From assembly GCA_050013795.1 (NCBI GenBank), contig JBEKEO010000011.1, positions 1 to 40,200 of the forward strand: DNA of 40,200 nucleotides, read 5' to 3'. The stretch is from CAWHOW01 sp050013795 (GTDB lineage Bacteria > Bacteroidota > Bacteroidia > Bacteroidales > CG2-30-32-10). This document shows, one piece after another, positions 18,057 to 24,983 of the stretch. The notes below the pieces were generated by a model that made no database searches, had not been told where the DNA came from, and saw nothing but the letters and a program-made list of their open reading frames with translations. Position 1 is the first letter of the stretch. Each line of letters starts with the position of its first letter. The position numbers and the translations under genes are program-made.

Positions 18057-18539
18057 TTAATATGTTTTACTCGTAACGGCTATACATTTATCATTAAGCG
18101 GCATTGGCATCATCATTAGCGCACTCCCCGTAGTCATTCGCACACTTCCTTCTATAGTTAGGGTACATCCCGCAGTCGTTAGCGCATATCCGGTAGTCAT
18201 TCGCACACATCCCTCGGTCATTCGCGCACTTGTTATTATCATTCGCGCACATGCGGAAGTTGGGAAATCAGTGGAATTACGTTGTAAATTAGTGGAATTA
18301 CAATAGATTTCAGGTGAATTGTAATAGGATTTAGTGGAATTATAATAGAAATTAGTGGAAACGTGATAGAAATCGGTGGAAATACAGTATAAATTAGTGG
18401 ATTTACGAAAGATTTCAGGTAAATTACATCGTAAATTAGTGGATTTATGCCATAATTTAGTGGAATTACGATAGAATTCAGTGGAAATATGCTCTTGGGG
18501 ATATGCTGTAATGTCTATTATATGTGCCATTACTATCAT
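18057..18539 (-). CDS. doubtful heptad-repeat ORF spanning the 21-bp array
   Basis: This is a 160-codon open frame starting 3 bp after the stop codon of the 249-aa gene and ending 15 bp before the YVTN gene. It is translated almost wholly from the 21-bp array. The first half gives heptads of the form x-x-N-S-T-x-(L/F), as in YRNSTKL and YYNSTKS. The second half gives heptads such as CVRMTTG and SVRMTTG. A 21-bp period never shifts frame, so an open frame can persist by chance. There is no signal peptide or known domain. I list it because its exact fit between two same-strand genes is notable, but the repeat explanation is more likely. Confidence 0.18.
   Translation of the reverse strand: MIVMAHIIDITAYPQEHISTEFYRNSTKLWHKSTNLRCNLPEIFRKSTNLYCISTDFYHVSTNFYYNSTKSYYNSPEIYCNSTNLQRNSTDFPTSACARMIITSARMTEGCVRMTTGYALTTAGCTLTIEGSVRMTTGSALMMMPMPLNDKCIAVTSKTY
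18091..18258. repeat. 21-bp tandem array, block B (7 exact-period units plus one degenerate)
   Basis: Units start at 18112, 18133, 18154, 18175, 18196, 18217 and 18238, each exactly 21 bp. The best conserved part is GTCATTCGCGCACATCC. A degenerate unit one base out of register precedes them (18090-18111). The block is visibly richer in G and C than block A. The units are contiguous, with no spacers. Confidence 0.9.
18270..18490. repeat. 21-bp tandem array, block A (10 exact-period units plus a half unit)
   Basis: Units start at 18270, 18291, 18312, 18333, 18354, 18375, 18396, 18417, 18438 and 18459, each exactly 21 bp. A partial unit starts at 18480. The consensus begins AGTGGAATTACRATAG and ends in A/T-rich AATTY. 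The units differ at many positions but never in length. An 11-bp linker (18259-18269) joins it to block B. Confidence 0.93.
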
Positions 18540-18542
18540 TGC

Positions 18543-19292
18543 TTATGCTATAGTGGCGCTCACAGCTTCGCTCCATCGGCTTTCCCATCCGGTGGGGCTA
18601 ATATAACGTGCTATATACCAAGCCTCCTGCTTCCTGTCGGCTGCGCCAAACTTACTAAGGTTGCGAAACCTTCCGCTGAACAGTAAATGAGAATACTGCG
18701 AATAATCGGTGGGCGCTTCAGTGCCTATGTAACGAGCCAGTTCCATTAATATAATGCCGTCGGGGAACATTTTACTTGAGGGAGTCCCTGCGTAGTATGC
18801 ATCTACCACATGCATACAATAGCTGATGGATTTAATTTGCAGCGAAGGCTCCGGGTGAAGGGTGTTCAAAGAGGCATCAATTGAAGTCAGGGGGTTAGGT
18901 TCTCCAATATACCATGTTAATTTATCGGAGGCGGTCAAAATACCCGGGCTTGCTTTTTCATTGGCTTTTAGAATCATCCTTTGCGAGCGGATAATAGTCA
19001 GGGCTTTTCTCTTCAGATTATTTTTCTGGTCTTTCAGCACCTCGGTGTATGTGGCTTTTGATTTCTCAAGATAATACACATTTATCCATGTATTTGCAGT
19101 AGTTTCATCGCCCAAAAGCTTCACCAGTGGTGTATAAACAGTAACGTTATCCAAACCCAGGCGTTGCCACGAAGGATTAACAGTATCGTTGCTTTCGGGG
19201 TCGGGCACTGCCAAGTGAGCCATCAGTCCCTGAAAAGCATCATGAAACAGGGTGTCCGGTACCGGAAACGAAGGCGCTTTTTTCTTTCCCAT
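18543..19292 (-). CDS. uncharacterised 249-aa protein beside the repeat array
   Basis: This cytoplasmic-looking protein has no signal peptide and a lysine-rich start (MGKKKAPS). Residues ~60-125 are predicted helical and charged (YLEKSKATYTEVLKDQKNNL...). The C-terminus looks like one fibronectin-III-like strand set, AWYIARYISPTGWESRWSEA, ending VSATIA. I recall a loosely similar group of Bacteroidota hypothetical proteins of 200-280 aa that end in a GPWSEIVSA-type motif, but this is memory, not a search. No catalytic motif is visible. It is followed at once by the 21-bp array and then the YVTN gene, all on the same strand. Confidence 0.68.
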   Translation of the reverse strand: MGKKKAPSFPVPDTLFHDAFQGLMAHLAVPDPESNDTVNPSWQRLGLDNVTVYTPLVKLLGDETTANTWINVYYLEKSKATYTEVLKDQKNNLKRKALTIIRSQRMILKANEKASPGILTASDKLTWYIGEPNPLTSIDASLNTLHPEPSLQIKSISYCMHVVDAYYAGTPSSKMFPDGIILMELARYIGTEAPTDYSQYSHLLFSGRFRNLSKFGAADRKQEAWYIARYISPTGWESRWSEAVSATIA

Positions 19293-19505
19293 AATATGTT
19301 CTTTTACAGAGGTAAAGGTAATAAAAAATATTTAGATGAAGAAGAAATATACTGAATGAAATCAAGTTTAAGGTCAAAAGGTCGGTTGAAACTAATTGAA
19401 ATTTATAGAAACTGGGAAATTAATATCTTTTAGTTTCAATCAATTTCCAGTTTCAACTAATTTCTATTCACTGCAAACCTGTTTTTCATCATTATAAATA
19501 ACAGT
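19293..19505. other. intergenic region with imperfect inverted repeat
   Basis: In this 213-bp gap, words related to GAAACTGGAAATT occur on one strand at 19386-19421 and on the other at 19432-19468, giving an imperfect hairpin potential. No ORF is credible. Its likely role is transcript end for the ROK gene (minus-strand 3' side) or a dispersed repeat. Confidence 0.4.
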
Positions 19506-20468
19506 TTATCTTTGTGTGTGTGTCCACACAAGAGCAGCGGCACCAAGCACTGCGGCATTATCTTTTGTCAACTTTGAAGGAAGTAGTTTCACTTTATTCT
19601 GAAAAAAAGGCAGGAGGTATTTTTCCATGTATTTCTTTGCAGGAGTAAATATGAAATGTCCTGCGTTTGCAAGCCCGCCGGATAGAATGATTGCTTCCGG
19701 GCTTGAAAAAGTAATTGCATCGGCTAGCTTTATGCCGAGGATATATCCTGTGTATTCAAAGGCGGCGAGAGCAATTTCATCCTTTTTCTGCGCAGCAAGA
19801 AAGATATCTTTAGAGCTTAACTTATTTTTCTTAATAGTTCTCAGGATGCTTGGTTTATCAGATTCCTTAAGCATTTCAATGACAGTCCTTGTAATGCCTG
19901 TTGCAGAGGCATAAGCTTCGAGGCATCCTTTTTTCCCGCAGCCACACAAGCGTCCTTCGGGTTCCACGGTCATGTGCCCCAACTCTCCGGCATAGCCATC
20001 GTGACCGTAAAGCAGTTTCCCGTCAACTACAATACCACTGCCAAGTCCTGTTCCAAGCGTGATAACGATAAAATCTTTCATACCCTTTGCAGCGCCATAT
20101 ATCATTTCGCCTATGGCAGCAGCGTTAGCATCGTTGGTAAGCACCACGGGCAAATGCATTCGCTCTTCAATTAAATTGGCAAGGGGCACAACGCCTTTCC
20201 ATTTAAGGTTAGGGGCGAATTCAATAGTACCATTGAAATAATTTCCATTGGGAGCGCCGACACCTATTCCCTTTATATCGTACCTCCCTTTAAGTTCTTT
20301 GATCTGGAGTTTAAGCTTCTTCGTAAGCTCACCGAGAAAAGGAATCACATCATCATACTTGTCAGTCCTTATGCTGTGCTTTGAAAAGCAATATCCCTGC
20401 CTGTCAACAATACCGAAATCAGTAGTCGTTCCGCCTATATCTATTCCTATTGCTACTTTCTTTTTCAT
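19506..20468 (-). CDS. ROK-family sugar kinase (glucokinase-like)
   Basis: The ROK family contains ATP-dependent sugar kinases and transcription factors. This one has no HTH, so it is a kinase. Visible features are the ATP phosphate-binding start GIDIGGTTTDFG (~8-19), the catalytic Asp in TNDANAA (~113), LGTGLGSGI, the sugar-binding Glu/His in GELGHM (~162-165), and the zinc motif CGCGKKGCLEAYAS (Cys 175, 177, 182). The length of 320 aa is typical. It is the third gene of a LacI-transporter-kinase set and starts 21 bp after the transporter. It probably phosphorylates the imported sugar, with glucose as the commonest family substrate. Confidence 0.92.
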   Translation of the reverse strand: MKKKVAIGIDIGGTTTDFGIVDRQGYCFSKHSIRTDKYDDVIPFLGELTKKLKLQIKELKGRYDIKGIGVGAPNGNYFNGTIEFAPNLKWKGVVPLANLIEERMHLPVVLTNDANAAAIGEMIYGAAKGMKDFIVITLGTGLGSGIVVDGKLLYGHDGYAGELGHMTVEPEGRLCGCGKKGCLEAYASATGITRTVIEMLKESDKPSILRTIKKNKLSSKDIFLAAQKKDEIALAAFEYTGYILGIKLADAITFSSPEAIILSGGLANAGHFIFTPAKKYMEKYLLPFFQNKVKLLPSKLTKDNAAVLGAAALVWTHTQR

Positions 20469-20489
20469 TAACTGATAAAAGTATTCAAA

Positions 20490-21896
20490 TTAATTAATAT
20501 TCATTTCAGTATTTAGCTTCGGCTTATATCCTCTTATCCCGTAAAAGAATAAATATACGTATGATAACACAGGGACAAGAAATGCGATCTGTACCCCGAA
20601 ATGATCTGCGCATAATCCCTGAAGGGGAGGAAGCAATGCTCCGCCAAGTATCATCATCACCAAGAGGGACGAACCTTGCGACGTATATTTGCCCAAGCCT
20701 GCAATGGCTAAAGTAAATATATTTGACCACATAATGGAGTTAAACAATCCAATGGAGAGCATGCACCACATAGAAGTTTTACCTTCGGTGAAGATGGCAG
20801 TAAGCAATAAAGCCAGAGCCATCACTGCGAAAAGCGCAAGGGTGCGGGCAGGCATGGAACGGCCAAGGATAAAGACAAAGTAATTCAGCAGCATGAAAAC
20901 CAAGTAATACCAGACTTGCCCTAATGTTAATCCTTTCATGTAATAGGTAATAAAATATATTACCAGAAAAGCTGCCAGCGCCATTAATATCATGGATGTG
21001 TATTTTTTAGCAGACTTCATTCCGCTCAGTGAGATAGCTCCCAGAAAACGCCCTATCATAGCACCACCCCAATAATAAGCCAGATAATTACTGGCATCGG
21101 CTGCTTTTAATCCCATTATCTGCGGCAGACCTATATATGAAACAAGGTTGTTTCCAATGGCAACTTCGGCCCCTACATAGAAGAATATAGCTGCCATTCC
21201 AAAAGTCAGATTCGGAAATATTAATGCGCCTGCTTTCTTTTCAATCTTTTCATTATTTGAAAAGACGGGGAGTTTGGAGAAATAAATAAAAATCATCAGC
21301 AACACCAGCACAGCAGACAGAAAAAGATAAGGTGTCTTGACAGATGTTGCGCCATCGCCTTTAGCAGAAACAAAATATTCAAACAGGAAGAACCCGCCTA
21401 AAACAGGAGCGATGGTAGTTCCGAAAGAATTAAAAGCTTGTGAAAGATTAAGCCTGCTTGATGCTGTTTCGGGAGCGCCAAGAATAGCCACATAAGGATT
21501 CGCGGCTATCTGCAGTATAGTAAAGCCAAGTCCCAGCAGGAACAGTGCCCCAAGAAAAACACCAAACGAATGAAATGTTGTTGCCGCAGGATAAAAAAGA
21601 AAACAGGCAATTGCCGAAACAAATAATCCTAAGATTATTCCGTTCTTATACCCTATTCGGGAAATGGGATCACCAACAGTTATTGACAATATAAAATAAA
21701 TAACCGAGCCGAGAAAGTAAGCAATAAAGAAAGCAAACTGAACCAGGTTAGCCTGGAAATGAGACAAGGCAAAGACACCCTTTAAGTAAGGGCTGAGGAT
21801 ATCATTCAGAACGGTAATAAATCCCCACATGAAAAAGAGAGTAGTAAGCACGATCAAAGAAGATGAGTAGCTTACATTTTCTCTTTCTTTTTCCAT
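20490..21896 (-). CDS. MFS sugar transporter, GluP/FucP type
   Basis: This is a sugar:proton symporter of the inner membrane, 468 aa with about 12 membrane segments. The FucP/GluP family signature is seen in MWGFITVLNDILSPYLKGVF (~24-43), FFIAYFLGSV, and the block GLGFTILQIAANPYVAILG with ASSRLNLSQAFNSFGTTIAP just after (~115-165). The gene starts 9 bp after the LacI-type regulator and is followed by the ROK kinase, so import, phosphorylation and control are linked. Family substrates include glucose, galactose and fucose; the ROK partner makes glucose or a related hexose more likely than fucose. Confidence 0.92.
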   Translation of the reverse strand: MEKERENVSYSSSLIVLTTLFFMWGFITVLNDILSPYLKGVFALSHFQANLVQFAFFIAYFLGSVIYFILSITVGDPISRIGYKNGIILGLFVSAIACFLFYPAATTFHSFGVFLGALFLLGLGFTILQIAANPYVAILGAPETASSRLNLSQAFNSFGTTIAPVLGGFFLFEYFVSAKGDGATSVKTPYLFLSAVLVLLMIFIYFSKLPVFSNNEKIEKKAGALIFPNLTFGMAAIFFYVGAEVAIGNNLVSYIGLPQIMGLKAADASNYLAYYWGGAMIGRFLGAISLSGMKSAKKYTSMILMALAAFLVIYFITYYMKGLTLGQVWYYLVFMLLNYFVFILGRSMPARTLALFAVMALALLLTAIFTEGKTSMWCMLSIGLFNSIMWSNIFTLAIAGLGKYTSQGSSLLVMMILGGALLPPLQGLCADHFGVQIAFLVPVLSYVYLFFYGIRGYKPKLNTEMNIN

Positions 21897-21905
21897 ACTT
21901 TAAAA

Positions 21906-22937
21906 TTAGTTTACAGTAGATCTCCTTACGATAAGTGTTGTGGGAAGCTTTACTTGTGATAATTCCACGCGGTCATCTTTATTTTTAATGTTCTCGAGCA
22001 AAATATCGGCAGCGTTTTTGCATATTTCTTCAATAGGCTGGGAGATTGCGGTTATTGAAGGGCGACCAAATTTAAATACATCCAGATCATCGAAACAAAC
22101 AAATGCAATATCTTCCGGAATACGAACCTTCATATCGTTTAAACATTCCAAACAGGCAACGGCTATATTATTATTTACAGCAAATAATGCATTGACCTTA
22201 TCTTTTGAATTCAATAATGCTGATAATTCTTTCCTTACTGTCTCCTTGACGTTTGTAAACGGAATTTCTTTTAAATAGGCCTTGCCGTATGTCAGTCCAA
22301 AATCCTTAATTGCTCTTAGATAACCTTCTATTCTGTCATTAATAGTGGAAACATATGATGGGGATACTGCAAACGCTGCAATTTTTTTATATCCTTGTTG
22401 CAGCATATGAGTAACAGCGTGATGAGATCCCTTGAAATTATCAACAATAACACTATTCGTTTTTACGTCAGGCATCACCCTGTCTATAAGAACAAAGGGA
22501 TATTTTTCATCCAGTAAAATTCTAATTTCTTTGCTGCTTTTTTGAGAAGTAGAAATAATTAAACCATCAGTTTGCCTGTCACGCAACATCTTTATCAAGC
22601 GAATTTCTTTCTCAACATCTTCATCAGTGCTGCATATCATAATATTATATCCTTTGGGCTCGACAAAATTTTCGATATATCTTGCTATCTTGGAATAAAA
22701 TGGATTGGAAATATCCGATACAATAAGTCCGATAGTATTCGATCTTCCAAGCCGAAGTCCCCGCGCCATCATGTTGGGCTTATAGTTATATTCTTTAATC
22801 TTCTCCCAAACTCTTTTCTGGGTAACCTTGCTTATTCCTTTTTCATCGGCATGGTTATTTAAAACCATGGAGACAAGAGTTTTAGAAACGCCCAGGCTTT
22901 TTGCGATATCGCTTAATGATATTTTCTTACCAATCAT
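21906..22937 (-). CDS. LacI-family transcriptional regulator
   Basis: This is a sugar-responsive repressor or activator of 343 aa. The N-terminal HTH SLSDIAKSLGVSKTLVSMVL (~8-27) and hinge region YKPNMMARGLRLGRS precede a periplasmic-binding-protein-like sensor domain (TIGLIVSDISNPFYSKIARY onward). The end DIAFVCFDDLDVFKFGRPSITAI is typical LacI/PurR. It heads the regulator-transporter-kinase gene set and most likely controls it, plus itself. No obvious palindromic operator was identified upstream. Confidence 0.95.
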   Translation of the reverse strand: MIGKKISLSDIAKSLGVSKTLVSMVLNNHADEKGISKVTQKRVWEKIKEYNYKPNMMARGLRLGRSNTIGLIVSDISNPFYSKIARYIENFVEPKGYNIMICSTDEDVEKEIRLIKMLRDRQTDGLIISTSQKSSKEIRILLDEKYPFVLIDRVMPDVKTNSVIVDNFKGSHHAVTHMLQQGYKKIAAFAVSPSYVSTINDRIEGYLRAIKDFGLTYGKAYLKEIPFTNVKETVRKELSALLNSKDKVNALFAVNNNIAVACLECLNDMKVRIPEDIAFVCFDDLDVFKFGRPSITAISQPIEEICKNAADILLENIKNKDDRVELSQVKLPTTLIVRRSTVN

Positions 22938-22999
22938 AAATACAACGGTTACAAAAATAATTCAGGCTAAATCGGTCAGTTAATCTATGAATATTTTTT

Positions 23000-23007
23000 C
23001 AAATGTA
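23000..23007 (-). promoter_or_regulatory. putative -7 box of the sugar cassette
   Basis: On the minus strand TACATTTG matches TAnnTTTG exactly, 63 bp before the LacI-type ATG. A TTG at the expected upstream distance is not clear. Confidence 0.33.
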
Positions 23008-23050
23008 AATAATTTTGGCAAAATCTAAACATTTAGGTAATTAAATTGAC

Positions 23051-23078
23051 AAAAAAAAGAGGTAATCGCTTACCTCTT
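23051..23078 (-). terminator. intrinsic terminator of the YCF48-type gene
   Basis: A perfect 9-bp stem (AAGAGGTAA/TTACCTCTT, 23057-23078, 4-nt loop) is followed on the minus strand by eight T residues. It lies 27 bp after the stop of the gene at 23106 and insulates it from the LacI-type gene. Confidence 0.8.
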
Positions 23079-23105
23079 CTTTTAAATTTAAGAAAATTTA
23101 TCGGT

Positions 23106-24824
23106 TTAATTGACGATCATTTTCTTGTATAGCTTGCTGCCATTGAAGTTAAATTCATAAAAATAAACTCCTGCTGAAAATTGGCTGGTGTTTAATGTTA
23201 TGTTATGACTTCCTGTATTAACATCCTTTGATTCGCTGTAAATAACCTGTCCCAATGAATTCATTAACGAGAATATCATCTTGCCATTAACAGGCACAGT
23301 AAAACCAATTGTAGTGATACCGTTTGCGGGATTAGGGAAATTCTGACCCAGAGTTAATCCGGTTAATTGATCCTCTTGAATACCAACAGTTCCATGCACA
23401 GTTGCACAGGTTTTATCGTTTGAAGGATAGATATCTCCGGTTAATACGGTATATGCACAAAGCTCATAAGATGAAGAATCAGGAGCAACATAGGTCGTTG
23501 TAAAAGTGTAATCCAATGTGGAATCGGGGTCCAAAGTACCTGACCAGGCAACAGAAACAGGAGTAGAAGCACTAACCTGATATGCAATGTTCATGGATGT
23601 AATAGTATCTGAGCCAAAGTTTTGAACTCTCACTTTGACTTGCACATGAGCGCCAGTGTTGGTCGGGGTGATGGGTTGCAAAATAGCTATGGCTCCAGCA
23701 TCTTTACCAATCGCATGAGGATGATATTTTAAAATAGAACTTACGGTAGGAGATGTAGTGTTGTAATTTCCCACCCAGCCAATTAATGAATCGCAAAAAC
23801 CAACGCCAAGACATTGAATATTTGACCCGCCAGGCTGTAAATAAGTGGCATCTAAATAATCAGTCCATGACAATCCTCCATCACTACTATATCCAACACC
23901 ATTTATGGTAGTAGCACCAAAAGGAGAAGTTGCGACAAACATATTTGTTGTGCCTGGGACATAACATAATTGGTACTGATAAAAATTACCGGAGGGACTT
24001 AAGGTATCCCAGGTTGTTCCACCATCAGTAGTATATTTCCAGCTTTCCACCGTTGAAGTAGAAAGAGGATAATTAGCAAATATGATCCAATTGGCACTTG
24101 AAGCAAATATCATTCCATTTGCTGATACGGTAAATGGAGCTACAGGTGTAAGAGTCCATGTTGCACCATAATCAGTAGTTTTTAATACTCTGCCTTTATT
24201 TGTCATGAAACAGCCGATACCTCCGGAAACAATAGAAGCGCATGAAGGACCGTTATATCCATATTCACCACTGGGAGATTTTGGAATAAGGGAGGTGTCA
24301 ACAGCTGTCCAGGTTGCACCACTATCGCTGGTAGTGTATATATCAAAATGACTATTTACAGGGTCTCCATAGCAAAAACCTTTGCCATGATCCCAGAATT
24401 TAACCCCATCAGCAAAAGTAGTAGTTCCCGTGTTTAATACACCAGTCACTTTTGACCAATTTACACCATCGGTTGTTCCCCAGAAAGTGGCTACTCCTGC
24501 TACAGAATCATAAGCAACACAAAAAGCTTTGTTATAAGAAACACCACATAAAACGGCAGGTTTAACTCCTGAAGTAAAACCACTGTATGTACCTGCGTGC
24601 CAAGTAGCTCCTCCATCTTGCGTCCTTGAATTTGCACAAATGACTGATGAACCTGCGCCCGAGCCATTCATTCCGTTTATCCAAACGATACTACTGTCAA
24701 CAATTGACATCTGGTCAACACCAATTGAAGTGCCGGGCATGTTGGTATATTGCTGCGACCAGTACTGTGCATTTACTCCGAAACTGATAAAGAGCAATGC
24801 AATAAATAGTAAATTTCTTTTCAT
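23106..24824 (-). CDS. secreted YCF48/BNR-type propeller protein with T9SS sorting domain
   Basis: This 572-aa exported protein starts at the ATG at 24824, where a clear signal peptide (MKRNLLFIALLFISFGVNAQ) begins; the frame upstream is open but lacks coding character. The first ~360 residues contain BNR/YCF48-like propeller motifs such as SRTQDGGATWHAG, TTSDSGATWTAVD, KTTDYGATWTLTP and YTTDGGTTWDTLS. An Ig-like/CARDB-type domain (VKVRVQNFGSDTITSMNIAY) follows. A T9SS type A domain ends the protein (LGQNFPNPANGITTIGF, GVYFYEFNFNGSKLYKKMIVN). It is expected on the cell surface or in the medium; its target is unknown. Confidence 0.92.
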   Translation of the reverse strand: MKRNLLFIALLFISFGVNAQYWSQQYTNMPGTSIGVDQMSIVDSSIVWINGMNGSGAGSSVICANSRTQDGGATWHAGTYSGFTSGVKPAVLCGVSYNKAFCVAYDSVAGVATFWGTTDGVNWSKVTGVLNTGTTTFADGVKFWDHGKGFCYGDPVNSHFDIYTTSDSGATWTAVDTSLIPKSPSGEYGYNGPSCASIVSGGIGCFMTNKGRVLKTTDYGATWTLTPVAPFTVSANGMIFASSANWIIFANYPLSTSTVESWKYTTDGGTTWDTLSPSGNFYQYQLCYVPGTTNMFVATSPFGATTINGVGYSSDGGLSWTDYLDATYLQPGGSNIQCLGVGFCDSLIGWVGNYNTTSPTVSSILKYHPHAIGKDAGAIAILQPITPTNTGAHVQVKVRVQNFGSDTITSMNIAYQVSASTPVSVAWSGTLDPDSTLDYTFTTTYVAPDSSSYELCAYTVLTGDIYPSNDKTCATVHGTVGIQEDQLTGLTLGQNFPNPANGITTIGFTVPVNGKMIFSLMNSLGQVIYSESKDVNTGSHNITLNTSQFSAGVYFYEFNFNGSKLYKKMIVN

Positions 24825-24851
24825 AATAAAATGTTTTTGGTTAATAATAGG

Positions 24852-24886
24852 CAAAAATATGAATAAATTTCGAAAATGAATATCAA
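24852..24886 (-). promoter_or_regulatory. putative promoter of the YCF48-type gene
   Basis: On the minus strand TATTTTTG (24852-24859) matches the -7 consensus. A TTG lies at 24884-24886, 24 bp away, slightly longer than usual. The ATG follows 27 bp after the box. Confidence 0.38.
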
Positions 24887-24983
24887 TATGTATGAATAAA
24901 ATATCCGCATGACAGTTGTGCAATTAATATAGCAGCTGACACTGAATAAAGGTCTTGCAAATATTTTAAAAAATCTATTATTA

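Noticed and set aside
18091..18490. CRISPR array
   Set aside because: The 21-bp units are contiguous with no unique spacers between them, units are divergent, and no cas genes are near.
24825..24923. Upstream 33-codon extension of the YCF48-type protein
   Set aside because: A textbook signal peptide begins at the ATG at 24824, and a TAnnTTTG box lies within the supposed extension.
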